Shown here piece after piece: positions 33,335-45,599 of a stretch of 64,000 nucleotides of DNA (its first letter is position 1; each line of letters opens with the position of its first letter). The notes under the pieces were generated by a model, which was not told the origin of the DNA, did not search any database, and saw only the letters and a list, made by a program, of their open reading frames with translations. This stretch comes from Hemileia vastatrix. Its lineage: Eukaryota > Basidiomycota > Pucciniomycetes > Pucciniales > Zaghouaniaceae. A program made the position numbers and the translations under genes. The DNA lies in NCBI GenBank assembly GCA_030280995.1, contig JASXTE010000014.1, positions 23,407,150 to 23,471,149 of the forward strand, in the 5' to 3' direction.

Positions 33335-33364
<30 letters not shown>
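33335..33364. repeat. (ATT)n microsatellite
   Basis: A pure ATT run lies between the right end of Harbinger-R and the first 200-bp MITE. Confidence 0.9.
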
Positions 33365-33365
<1 letters not shown>

Positions 33366-33564
33366 GGGGGTATCAAAGTTAGAAATCTTCCATTTCAAAA
33401 TACCTCTCCTTTCCACCAAATCATTAATGATGATTTTTTAAGGTATGCCATCTTGTGACCCCAAAACATCTTTTTACTGAGAATTAATGCCATGCTTGTG
33501 GGTTTCTTTTTGTGCTGTGAAATACCTTTTAAATAATTTCAAATTTCAAACTTTGATACCCTTT
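33365..33564 (+). mobile_element. 200-bp MITE, copy X
   Basis: It starts AGGGGGTATCAAAGTTAG and ends CTTTGATACCCTTT, inverted termini flanked by ATT. It has no coding capacity. It is the reverse-orientation twin of 33841-34040 (same 200-bp length, similar sequence throughout). The first 12 bases equal the Harbinger-R terminus, so that transposase could move it. Confidence 0.8.
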
Positions 33565-34040
<476 letters not shown>

Positions 34041-34043
34041 ATT

Positions 34044-34074
<31 letters not shown>

Positions 34075-34200
34075 TTATTATTATTATTATTTATATTATT
34101 ATTACTATTATTATTATTTTTAATATTATTATTATTATTACTATTTTTATAACTATTGTCATTATTATTATTATTATTGGTGGTGTTGTTGTTGTTGTTT
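34041..34200. repeat. (ATT)n-like microsatellite, degenerate
   Basis: ATT units with TTTTT and ATAACTATTG interruptions, ending in a GTT run. Confidence 0.85.
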
Positions 34201-34396
34201 GAAAATGTTGATGAAACACAAAGTGATCCTGAATAACCACAACCCATTAACCAAACCATTCCTTAGAACCTCCTAAACAACAATCTAAAACTAACTAAAG
34301 ATAAATTAAGAGCCATCTAGATAAGTGGTACTTAAAGATTTCTCTATAAGGAAGATACTCATGTTCTGACCATTTTTGATATATATATATATATCT
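34201..34396. other. Short unassigned flank before Gypsy-3
   Basis: No gene or repeat recognised. It ends in an AT dinucleotide run and TATCT, the target duplication of Gypsy-3. Probably older host or transposon DNA. Confidence 0.5.
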
Positions 34397-35626
34397 TGTC
34401 AGCCAGGCTGTCCCAGGAGCCCAGTAAATAAGTTTACAATATTTTTGGAATTGAAAGGAGATAATAATTTTCAAATTATGTATTTAAATTATTATTATAT
34501 TACATAATAATTTATATAAGTATTTTATTTATATAAGTAAAATAAATATTATATAAATTTTATTATCAGATTAATTAATTATACATCATTTAATTATTAT
34601 ATTCCATAAAAAAAGCCCATTTTTATTATAAATTAATAATTAATTAATTATTAACTTATAATTAAATTAAATTCAATTAATTATATTACATTGTAATTAC
34701 ATTAAATTTAAATTAATTATTAAATTTATTCTTTTCATATATTATTATCCGTAATTATTTGCGCTTCTTTTTGACCCTTAATTGTGTCAGGAAGTTATTA
34801 AATAAATCCAACTACTTATTTAACATAATAATATTAAGATCCTCACTTTTAATTAAAACAATATGATTAAATTAATTACTTGTGTCAACAAAGTTAAGTT
34901 ACTAAAATTTTTTAAAAAAACGAGTAATTTTTCTTTACAATTTATTTAAATTAGTCACAAAAGTTTTTGTGTGAAAATATTTTATGTGTTTCAATTAAAA
35001 TCCTTAAAAAACATTTTAATGCCTGTTTTGGATTGTTTTAATCATAGATATTATGTTTCAGACTTATCAAGTTACTCATTATTTTAATTAATTGTTTTGG
35101 GAAATGATGGTGGGAAAAATATTTACTTACTCATGGGTTTTAGTTTATTGTTTCATGTTTTTCTCTAAATATCTATGTTCTAGTTATATTCTTTTATATT
35201 CTTGTTTCACCTTACTACTATTTTGTAAGTACTTACTTGTGGCGCTTCAGAGGTCCCCTTGCCTATAAAAAGGCCTTGGTAGCCCCCTTCAGCCACCATC
35301 ACTTACTTACTCATCATCTTTTAAAACATTGTTGTTATATTCTATTATATTTTTAGTGGCGCGCCCATCCTATTAGATATTAAATAAAATCTATGAGGTT
35401 GTTTAAGATTTTTAATAGTTAGATTGTTGATATTTGATAAGAGAGAGTAAATAAAATACTTACTTATATAACTAGTTCACCCCTCCTCAACTTTGTCTAC
35501 CAAAATATCTATTTTATCGTCCCATTATCCTTCATTTCTTTCTTCCTCCTTTTATTTCTCTTCCATCCCCTTTATTCTTTTCTTTCCATCCTCTTCTTTA
35601 TCTCTTTCTAGATGATCCGGCCGACA
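34397..35626 (+). repeat. 5' LTR of Gypsy-3
   Basis: It begins TGTCAGCCAGGCTGTCCC and ends CCGGCCGACA. The promoter region reads GGCGCTTCAGAGG, then GCCTATAAAAAGGCC (about 35261-35275). A motif TTTTGACCCTTAATTGTG within 34768-34786 is shared with the Gypsy-2 U3. The last 323 bp (35304-35626) match 43299-43621. Confidence 0.92.
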
Positions 35627-36329
35627 ATTGGAGGCCTTTCTGAACAACAACAATCGACTTAACAAATTTTGGACAAACGACAAATGCACGGACCACTTCA
35701 CATGAAAAGTACACTTTTTTGTGACCGTGAATTGAATGGGGGAACTTAATTAAAGGTTAATATATCTTTAAAAGTTATATATTTTGTAGGTGATTTAACA
35801 ATCACTACTGTAAGTCAAACTTTGCTCCTATCAACTCTTATATTAAATTTTTAATTGCAATAAAAGTGATTGTGGCTTAGTGCTGATTCACTGAGTGTAA
35901 GTGTTCATTTAAATCAAAAATTTTTCTTAGTTGACTATAATAGATTGTTAATACCTCTTATTCCTAGAATATTTCTCAAATATTAATATTATTATTTAAT
36001 GTATTAATTTAATTTTTATTATTATTAAATTTGTTGATTTTGGTTGACTATAATAGTACTCTGTACTTAGTCTTAGTTGCTGCCATATACAATTTTGGTA
36101 GTATTATTTTTGGTTGACATTAAAACTTGATTTTTTAGTCCCAATTATTTATTTAAATCATATATAATTTTATTTAATTAATTCTATTAAATATTACTTT
36201 ATATTTAAATATTTTGTATTTCTTTTTATAAATAAAAATATTTTAATATAAAATTTATATTTTGGTCTTCATAAAACTAAAATATATATTTGTTTAAAGG
36301 AATTATATATAATTGGTTTCCACACTTGC
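35627..36329 (+). other. Gypsy-3 untranslated leader
   Basis: Just inside the LTR is ATTGGAGGCCTTTCTGAAC, comparable to the other elements' presumptive primer-binding region. Hairpin-type repeats occur at about 35928-35966, 36040-36076 and 36110-36144; the last has TTGG-TT-GAC...GTC-CCAA. Confidence 0.55.
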
Positions 36330-36990
36330 ATGTCTAGCAAATTGACTGAGAGCATGGGTAACTTCCAAGTGGATGAAATTGATGTGGATTGTGAAACTGA
36401 CTCTGTAAGCTCTTCAAAATTAGTTTGTAAAAAATAAATGGCTGATAAAAGACCTTCTCATTCTAAAGAACATAGAAATGTCAGGAGGGGTGGAAGCAAT
36501 AAACCCCCTTCCCCCAACCATTCAGAAAGAAGTCAAACCTCTGTTCAATCAGGAAAATCCTCTAAAAGGTATAAAAATAAAAAAGATTCCTCAAAACCAG
36601 AAAGTCAACAATTTGTCCAGCCACATCAAAGAGCTGAGAGCAGAAAGTATGAAATACAAGGCAAGAGTGGAAGCCCTTTGGTCCCAGATGCAAGAGCTTC
36701 TATCTCAAAAGCAGGGTCATCCTCCTCCCATGTCATCAACTCAGCCTCAGCCCCCTCAACCTCCCACCTCCTTTCAGAAAAACCAAAATAATCTGGAAGT
36801 AGAACAATGGAAATGGGATTATCTAATGTGAGACTATCAGCAGAATGTGCAACATCCTCCTCATCATCAGCCTGGCCCATCCAGAACACCCAATTTCCAT
36901 CCTCTTCCTCATCCTTACCAACAAAGCAGGAGAAAGAAGGCCCAAGTCCAAACTCAAACCCTGGGGAAGTTTCCTCCTCTGCCATGGTAA
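36330..36990 (+). pseudogene. Gypsy-3 ORF1 (one stop)
   Basis: The ATG at 36330 opens a 25-codon exon (36330-36404, MSSKLTESMGNFQVDEIDV). A 64-bp intron (36405-36468, GTAAGC...AAAG) joins in phase to exon 2 (36469-36990), which reads MSGGVEAINPLPP and on to KFPPLPW. Intron length equals that of Gypsy-2. A TGA at about 36832 interrupts the WKWDYLM region. The stop overlaps the Gag-Pol ATG (ATGGTAA, 36984-36990). Confidence 0.7.
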
Positions 36991-39900
36991 GTAGTTTGGT
37001 TGATAAACATTTTGGAGTCTATTCTAATAAGCCTTCTCCTACACATAATCTTATTGAGAATGGTGAAAGAACAGTTAAACCTATTAAAAAACAGCTTCCT
37101 GTAACTAGTAGCCCTAATGATGTTCTGAGTAAACTTTCTTTTGATGGGCCATTACATTTAACCTCTACTTCTTTATTTAATCCTTCTCTTTCAATAAAGA
37201 ATGATTCTGTTGCTCCTGAAATTTATGTTTTACTTGAAAAAACCTCTGAAGAAATATTGAGAGACTCTCCTGATTTTAGTGTTATCAAAGACAAACTTTT
37301 AAACAATTTGTTAAAACATGAGAATGATAGATTAAATAATTTACATCTACATTGCAAAGTGAGTTCTTCTTTTCAGGACACAGCGTATTTCAAATTAAAA
37401 GACACATTAAATAATGTCCTTGCTCAGCAAAAGTCTATTAAAAGTGATAACAGATCACTCTCAGATAAATATAATCATCTACGTAAAGTTCTTGATGATC
37501 TGAAGCCTCTTCTTGATGAAAATACTTCTTTAAAAAATGACAATATGCTTCTGCATAGTGAATTAAGATAATAGAGAATTGATTTCCAGAATTTGAGTAA
37601 TAAATTCTCAGTAGAAAAGGAAAGAAATGTTCTATCTATTGCTAGGATTAATGATAAACTATCTAATATTCATGATTTAAGAAATAAATTGTCTGATCTT
37701 GAGAAAAAAATTTCTACTTTACAGGTTGTTCATAATAATCATTGTGATGAGTTAAGAAATATTCCTCAACCTGTTTTTAATCATATAAATAAACAGCCTG
37801 AACATGGAACTTCTTCTTTTAATGAACCAATTATGCCAGCTGAAAGTTTGTCTATGAGATCTGTTGCATCAGATAAAAAAGAATTTGATAATCACAATGA
37901 GCCATCTACCTCTGTGAATAATGAAATATCTTAACACCTTTCAAGACTTCAAGAATTGATAACCTTGAGTAGTTCAAACCATAAGACTGACCTTCCTGTT
38001 AGTAATAAAAATTGTCCTAAGCTGGACCAATATCCTACCTTTGATGGTGATTCTTCATCTGATTGGCAACACTTTATCCAAAGAATTGATAATTTAAAGA
38101 GATCTTATAAACTACCTGATGAGGAAATTGTTTCTAAGCTAATTTCTTTATTTTCCAATGTAGCCTTGATGTGGTATGAATCTGTTTTGTTAGATAAAAA
38201 CCATTATACATGGAATGAATAGAAAACTTTGATTGAGAATCAGTTTGGTGGTTCAAAATTCAGGTTGGATCAACAAAGAATGTATGAAAATGAAAAATAT
38301 GTGTCCTCCTCTGTTGATAAACCCATTGTTTTTCTTATGAAATTAACAAAAATCCTGAGAGCAATTGATCCAATGATTGATTATGATATTTGGAGAGATA
38401 AAATCTTGTATAAATTACCAAATTCTCTTAGAGATTTAATTGTAGCTAGAACTGAGCATGTGAAGGAACACTCTTCTTTCATTAATATCTGTAATGAAGT
38501 ACTGCTCAACCATAGATATGAACCAAAGAATTACCTTAAGAAATCTAATCATGATCAGTATAAACCCTCTACAAAGCCCCCAGAAAAATCTGGTAAACCC
38601 TCTTCCCCAGTTGCACCTAAGAAATATGCAACAAATATTTGTTTTAAATGTAAAAATTAGGGCAAAAAGGTCATGTTTGTGACAAGAAAATTCACCTTGT
38701 TGAACAAAATGAAGACACTGAAGATGCTGAAGTTGATCTCAATAATTCTTCTAGTGACTGTGAAAGTAATATCTTCTATGACAATGAATACCTTAAAGAT
38801 GTTTTAATGTTGGAACAGGATGTCCAATATTTATATAATATATCTGAAGAATGTGTATTGGATTTATCTTTAGTAGAAAATGCTAAAATAGTTAAAGATA
38901 TTACTAACAGTTCTATATCCATATCCCCTTTGAAGCCACCAGTTATCATTAATAGTAAAAATGTTGAGGTAGTTCTTGACTCTGGGGATGGAGGAAGTGT
39001 ATTGTTTGAAAAGGCACTGGCTTCAGTGGATAAAGATTATCTGAGTAAATTATTACCTATGAAATCTGAAAAATGGAGAGGTTATGGCTCTATTTTGTGT
39101 CCTATTGGCAAATACAAAGCCACTGTATTCTTCAAATATAATGGTGGTTTTTTCAGAGCTATTTTTGAATTTGTTGTCATGAAGAATGATAATTTAAGCA
39201 ATTGGTTTATTATGGGTAATGACATTTTAACCATCTTTGGTGTGAAATTGGACCCAGCCAATAATTGCTTCACCTTGGGATTGAATGGCAAAAGAAAAAT
39301 CAAGATTTCCTACCCTAGACAACCTTCTGCACATCTGTTAAAGTCTTGTAACTCATTGATTCAATGTAAAGGCAGACCAACAAGAAATATGGATAATTTA
39401 TTGACTAAAATAAATACTGCTTCTTTTGGTGATCAGTTATCTGGTGAACAAAAGGATTCTATAATTTCCTCAATTACCTCTTTCCCTATGGCATTTGCTC
39501 ATGGTTCTCATGTCTTAGGAAGTGTTCAGGAAGAAATGAAAATTACTTTATCCTGTAACTTGAGTGATATTCCTCCTAGTCTTGAGAAAAAACCATATCC
39601 TGCTTCTCCAACAAAAAGAAAGGATATTGAAGATAATATTTCCACCTTATTGAAAATGAATATCATTGAAAAGGTGGATGACACCCCAAAATATTGTGTC
39701 ATCTCCCCAGTTTTGATTTATTATGAAAAAGATAAGGCTAGATTATGTGGAGATTATAGAGCATTAAAAACTTATACTGTTGATGATATTTATCCTTTAC
39801 CCAGAATTAATTCAATACATGCTACCTTGCAAGGTGAAAAATTTTTAAGTTGTCTGGATGGTAATAAAGGTTATCATCAAATACCTGTTGAGAAAAAATC

Positions 39901-42489
39901 ACAGAATTTCTTGCTTATTGCTACTCATATGGGAATATATAAGTATGTTAGGATGCCATTTGACCCTAAAAATGCCCCTTCAGTTTTTCAAAAAGTCATG
40001 GATAACACTTTCCATCAAGAAAAAATTGAAGGTTGGCTCATGGTGTATATTGATGACATTATAGTTTTTTCTAAAACTTTTGATGAACATATGATTCACT
40101 TTAATAGAGTTTTCTGAAAAATGGATGAAATTAATATGACCTTGTCCTTAAAAAAGTGTAAGTTTGGTTTTCAATCCTTGAAAGTCCTTGGCCATGTTGT
40201 GTCAGGCTTACAAATTTGTGTAGACCAGAATAAAGTTGCTGTAATTCAAAATGTAAAAGCACCAACTTCTGTAAGAGAAACCCAAAGTTTTTTGGGTATG
40301 TGTGGCTATTATAGACAATATATTAAGAATTATCAGGTCATAGCCTTACCTCTTACCAAACTGACCAGAAAAGATGTTGCATTTATCTGGAATAATGACT
40401 GTCAAAAAGCTTTTGATACATTGAAAAATTGCTTAATGACAGACCCTATCTTAGCTCTTCCAGATTTCAACAAACCTTTAGTCCTTTACACAGATGCTAG
40501 CTTTGTTGGACTGGGCGATGTCCTTCATCAAAAACAAATTATTAATGATAAATCCTCAGAAGTTGTAATTTGTTATATTTCAAGAACCTTGAGAAATAGT
40601 GAATTGAAATATGGTGCCACTCAATTAGAGTGTTTAGCAGTTGTTTGGGCTCTTGAGAAACTTCATTACTATCTAGATGACCAAAAATTTTAATTGGTAA
40701 CTGACTGTAGTGCTTTCAAATCCCTCTTAAACCTAAAGATACCAAATAGACATATTTTTAGGTGGAAACTTGCTGTTCAAGATTACAGAGAAAGAATGAC
40801 AATTATCCATAGACCTGGAAATGTTCACTCCAGTGTTGATATGCTATCAATGTTGCCTCTTCCAAATAATGACTCCAATCCTTACTATGTTCCTGAAGAT
40901 GATACTGTTCATATACATGGTATATATATAGTTGATATGGAAGAGGAGTTATCAAAATTAATTCTCGATTCATATGATATAGATTCTGATTTAAATAAAT
41001 TAGTAACAATATTAAATGATCCAAAGAATGCTTCCATACAAGCATTAATTAAAACTCTTCCTGAAAAGTATCAAAATGCTTTAAATAAAGGAAAGTTTTC
41101 TATTGAAGATAGTTATATTAATTACAGGAGAAAGCTTACTAATGTAATTGTAATTCCTCCTTCTATGAAAGAAACTATCCTCAAACTTTGTCATGATGAC
41201 ATATTAGCTGGTCATTTTGATATTGAAAAAACCATGATTAGAATCACAAACACTGCTTGGTGGGCTAATATGTCTGAAGATACAAAACTATATGTTGAAT
41301 CTTGTGATTCCTGTTAAAAATCTAAAAAATTGACAGGTAAAAAAGCAGGATTACTGAAACATATTGAAGCACCTGATGCTCCCTGGGAAATCATTAATAT
41401 TAATTTTGTCACTGGTCTTCCAATTGTAGAAAAAGACAATTTAAACTCTTTCTGGGTTATAGTGGATAGATTCACTAAAATGTGTAAATTTATTTCTACC
41501 CATAAAGATGTTTCCACCAAAGAGTTGGCCTTTTTATGGTGGTTGCATATGTTTAATATTGTTGGATTTCCAAAAGCCATTATATCTGACAGAGACCCAA
41601 ATTTTACTTCTGAATTTTGGATGTCCCTAATGGATATATGTGGTTGTGAGTAAAAATTATCTACAGCTCATCACCCTCAAACTGATGGTTTAGCTGAAAG
41701 GATGATTCAAACTCTGGAAGATATGACCAGAAGGTATTGTGTCTTTGGTCTTGAATACAATGACAATGACAGATTTACTCATGACTGGGTAACCTTACTT
41801 CCTGGTCTTGAATTTGCTTATAATAGCACTGTTCACTCTGTCACTAAAAAGAAGCCTTTTGAACTCTGGCTGGGCTATGTACCTAATACACCTGCTCAGA
41901 TACTCAATAATAAATTACCAAAATTGGAATTACACCCTGGTTTTAAGTCTTTTGTTCAAATGCAAAAACTATGTAGGAAACATACTCAAAGTTGTATTGA
42001 AAAAGCATTTGAATATGAAAAGAAAAGATGGGATAAATCCCATAAAGAACACAAATTTGAAAAGGGTGATGAAGTACTGTTATCCACAGTCCACTTCAAA
42101 TTACAAGGCAATAACAAATTAAAAAATCCTTTTGTAGGACCATTTGTTGTGAAAAAAATGGTAGGAAATAATGCAGTTGAAGTTGAATTGTATTCACCAT
42201 ATGATAGAAAACATCCTGTTTTTCCTATTTTTTTTTACTTAAGCCTTATCACTCTAACAGTGACTTATTCCCAAAGAGGAAAGGTAGACCTAAAAAGAAC
42301 CCTCAAGAAGTCACAGAAACAGCAGAAATTGATAAAATTCTTAATGATAGAATGATAACTTCTGAAAAAGGTATTGAATATGTATTGAGATATAAAAATA
42401 AATCATCTGAACATGATGTATGGATTCCTGAAAATGAAATTTCTAACTTATTCACTCTACTGAAAAAATATAAAAAGAAAAAATCTTAG
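36984..42489 (+). pseudogene. Gypsy-3 Gag-Pol (several stops)
   Basis: It aligns with the Gypsy-2 polyprotein from MVSSLVDKHFG to the KKYKKKKS tail: coiled coil, gag, a damaged zinc knuckle, protease (DSGD instead of DSGA, about 38980), reverse transcriptase (YIDD about 40049), RNase H, integrase and chromodomain-like tail. Single stops lie near 37571, 37934, 38222, 40117, 40693, 41297 and 41653, with frameshifts near 38660 and 42230. Most of the reading frame is otherwise preserved, so inactivation is not very old. Confidence 0.92.
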
Positions 42490-42521
42490 CATTTTTTTAT
42501 TGTTTTTTTAGAGTGAGGGAG

Positions 42522-43621
42522 TGTCAGCCAGGCTAAGTAATAAGCCCAGTAACTGTATGGTACTGAACCCACATAAAGTAAAAGGTTATGTTTGAATTAC
42601 TATGTATACATAAAGTAAGCTTAAAATTGCGCTTTTTTTCTGTATTCAATGAGTAATTAAGAATAATGACATAATATGATTAAAAAGTGTTTAAATTGGG
42701 GTTTCAGGGTGAATGGAAAACTCCAATTTTAGTGTTGTAAAGGGTGTGTGACTCAATACAGGATTTTTATTGTAGTTAAGATAAATCAGTAAAATGGGTG
42801 GATTTATTGGGCCCTTACCCATGTAACTTAGTTTCATTGTCATGGGTTTCGCCCCTTGTATGTACCCACTTTTATTAGTTGTTAAGTTTCAGTGTAGTTA
42901 GGTGAATCAATTGTAATGGCGCTTCAGAGGGCCTGCTAGCCTATAAAATGGCCATGGGTGACCCCCTGTAACCAGATCAATTATTTTACATATTTTTTTT
43001 ACAAATACTTTAGATAGTTTAACATAAAATTTATATCTTTTGGCGTGCATTTATTGTTAGCTGAATTATATTCTTTATATTAGATTTAGGGTTGTCATCT
43101 GAAATATATGTTATATAGTTGATCCATTATAAAGGGTTAAAATCTATTTTGATTAAAGTCATAAGATAAAATTTTGGTTCATTGTCTTTTAAAAAGATTG
43201 GTCTGTGGTGTTCTCGGCACTTTTGTTTGTATTTCTTTTCCTATTTTTGTTACCTTGTTCTTCTTCTTTTTTTCTTTCTTCTAGAAAACCGGCTGATATA
43301 CTTACTCATCATCTTTTAAAACATTGTTGTTATATTCTATTATATTTTTAGTGGCGCGCCCATCTTATTAGATACTAAATAAAATATATAAGGTTGTTTA
43401 AGATTTTTAATAGTTAGATTGTTGATATTTGATCAGAGAGAATAAATAAAATACTTACTTATATAACGAGCTCACCCCTCCTCAACTTTGTCTACTAAAA
43501 TATCTATTTTATCGTCCCATTATCCTTCATTTCTTGCTTCCTCCTTTTATTTCTCTTCCATCCCCTTTATTCCTTTCTTTCCATCCTCTTCTTTACCTCC
43601 TTCTAGACAATCCGGCCGACA
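42522..43621 (+). repeat. Chimeric 3' LTR of Gypsy-3
   Basis: It begins TGTCAGCCAGGCTAAGTAA right after AGAGTGAGGGAG. Positions 42522-43298 (777 bp) form what looks like a complete LTR of a related subfamily, with its own GCGCTTCAGAGG, GCCTATAAAATGG and terminus-like CTAGAAAACCGGCTGATA. Positions 43299-43621 match the last 323 bp of the 5' LTR. The junction lies near the expected U3/R boundary. Confidence 0.8.
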
Positions 43622-43708
43622 TATCTTCTTAAAGATCACAAGGTCAAGAGTAGATCAAGAACCATGAACCTGATTGCATGATATATAATTCATCACAACC
43701 TAAGAGAG
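43622..43708. other. Short flank between Gypsy-3 and the Gypsy-4 array
   Basis: 87 bp with no recognised gene, beginning with the Gypsy-3 duplication TATCT and ending with the Gypsy-4 duplication GAGAG. Confidence 0.6.
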
Positions 43709-44290
43709 TGTCACCGGACGACCTACGCACCAGGTCGAGGATGTTCCTGTAAGTGAGATGAGGGATTTTAGAAACTTCTTTGAAGCACAGAGTAATGATT
43801 CGAGGAAATGATTCGAAGGTCACTCAAAGTAATAGCTATAGGTTCGAGGTTCGTTCGAGAAGAATTATAAACTAGTTCCAAGGTAATAATAATTCTTAAA
43901 ATCTCACAAAGGGTTGGAAACTCAATAATCAAAGATTTAGGATTTAGAAATGAATATTGAGAAAGTAAAAGAAAGATACAATAGGGGGTGTCAGTTCTGG
44001 CAAATCCGCACTTACAAATCCGCACTTAAATTTGACCAAATCCGCACTTAAATAAGTGCGGATTTCCAAAACACACTAGCCCCAATACTGGTGGATTTCA
44101 AAATGAAATAAGTCACTTATTTCACTCAAATCCGCACTTTCTCAACCAAAAGTGCTGATTTCACCATCAAGTCCCATTTCACTGATTTGTCAGCATCATC
44201 CCATTCATACGCAGCACTCCGCAGCATAACACTTCATAACTCAAAACATCGTACATCACTTACATCTTCATATCATATCATATAAGAGTC

Positions 44291-44520
44291 ATGCCTTCCT
44301 CACTTTCAAATCGTGATAAATTACATAAAGCAATGACTTTCATGGTGCTTGAACTGCTCTTGGACTCTGATTCCGATTCTGATCTAGAAGAAGATTTTGT
44401 CGTTTTATCAAAAATGGCCAGGAAACGTTACCTTCTTCCCAGGTATAGGAGTTGTGGATTTTTAGGATTCAAGGAGTTTCTGTGCCCACTCTTTGTAACA
44501 TATTTTATATCACTACGCAA
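44291..44520 (+). pseudogene. Transposase N-terminal fragment of Harbinger-A
   Basis: It begins MPSSLSNRDKLHKAMTFMV and has the acidic run LLLDSDSDSDLEEDF and KMARKRYLLPRYR, which align with the N-terminus of the transposase at 16740 (KSDSDLEDAL). Coding likeness is lost after about 44460, and the open frame then runs into the inserted MITE. No catalytic region remains. Confidence 0.65.
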
Positions 44521-44522
44521 TA

Positions 44523-44759
44523 TAGGGGGTGGACTTGCTAGCAAGTCCTCAACCTGAACTCAGATGGAACTCAGATGGAACTCAGACTGAACTCATACTG
44601 AACCCATACTGAACTCTACTTGAACACCCACCTAAAACTGTTCTTCTGAGTGGTGTTCATTCCTGATTGTATGGCTCCTTTATCAATAGCTCAATGTGTG
44701 TTCAATCTATGGTGAGTTTGGGTCCAAGGTTGCGGACTTGCTAGCAAGTCCGCCCCCCA
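44523..44759. mobile_element. Small MITE with palindromic ends, nested in Harbinger-A
   Basis: Both ends carry the same 18-bp perfect palindrome GGACTTGCTAGCAAGTCC (44531-44548 and 44734-44751) next to a G-run or C-run (AGGGGGT / GCCCCCC). The flanks CAATAT/ATATTG fit a TA or ATAT duplication. The interior has degenerate repeats of GAACTCAGATG or GAACTCATACT. No coding capacity. Confidence 0.75.
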
Positions 44760-44839
44760 TATTGTGTGGTGTATATTTTATATTTTTTGTATATTTGTAT
44801 TACTATCTTCTTTTATTGTCTTTTTTTACTCCCTCTCAA

Positions 44840-45440
44840 GAATACCCACTCTTTTCCCTTTGAAATATTTCTTTATCCTCACCTCATCCTTCTCCCCAAC
44901 CTTTTCACTCCCTTCGTCATCATTTTCAACCCCTATCCACATTTTCCTCTCCCTCTCCACACCTCTCTACCCCTCTCCTCTCCTCTCCTTCCAGTTCGCT
45001 TACCTCCCCATTTCTCCCTAACACTTTATTTTTATATACAGAAATAGGGACTGGGTTGAAAGGGAGGAAATTGGGGTTCAAGAATTGTGGAGGCGAGGTA
45101 AAGGGGAGGAATGGGGCTACAAGGGTTGGAAAGGCTGGAGAGAGGGGTGAGGAAGGATATATGGGGTAGCGAAAAGGTTGGGAAAGAGTTGGAAGGGAAG
45201 ATTAAGGGTTCCAAGGCATTTTAAATGAAGAAAAGGGTCTGGGAGAGGTTGAGAGGAATGAAATGGGGATCAAAAGAGGATGGCATACAATGGGGCTGGG
45301 AGGATAGCGAAAGGCATGGGGAGGGAAGACAAGCATGTGTTGATAGAATTGAAAGGGATGGAGATTGGTGCAAACAGAGTGTGAAAATAGGAGGATGAAC
45401 TCTGTTCTTCGGGCGAAGAACAGAGTTCACTTCCATAAAA
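44840..45440. repeat. Polypyrimidine then polypurine stretch in Harbinger-A
   Basis: C/T-rich sequence to about 45020, a TATTTTTATATACAGAAATA centre, and G/A-rich sequence after it, with paired words such as TTTCTCCCTAAC and AAAGGGAGGAAATTGG. Same layout as 13770-14370 and 18480-19310. Open frames here are compositional. Confidence 0.6.
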
Positions 45441-45497
45441 TATTAGCTGAAACATAGTTTTCAATTCTGTAAAAACAGTTGAAAGTAATAGAAAAAG

Positions 45498-45599
45498 TCA
45501 CTGATTTTTTTTATATGTAATCCTTGCTTTACGAGGAGACTTTTGTGACGAAGCAGATTTTTGAGTTACCTTTTGAGATTTGGAATGTCTGGGAGGCAT
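45498..45599 (-). pseudogene. Myb-like N-terminal fragment of Harbinger-A
   Basis: The minus-strand frame of 33 residues begins MPPRHSKSQKVTQKSASSQK and resembles the start MPHHPRSSQRQPS... of the intact gene at 32969. Its position at the end opposite to the transposase fits the Harbinger layout. The DNA-binding region is gone. Confidence 0.45.

Larger units (their letters stand above)
34397..43621 (+). mobile_element. Gypsy-3: Ty3/Gypsy retrotransposon with chimeric 3' LTR (decayed)
   Basis: The element is flanked by TATCT at 34392-34396 and at 43622-43626. The 5' LTR is 1230 bp. ORF1 and Gag-Pol are recognisably close to those of Gypsy-2 but contain stops. The 3' LTR shares only its last 323 bp with the 5' LTR. 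The matching duplications show that both outer ends belong to one insertion. Confidence 0.92.

Noticed and set aside
45032..45464. Minus-strand Pro/Ser-rich frames in Harbinger-A
   Set aside because: Reverse of a purine-rich stretch; overlapping frames of similar length on both strands show that composition is the cause.
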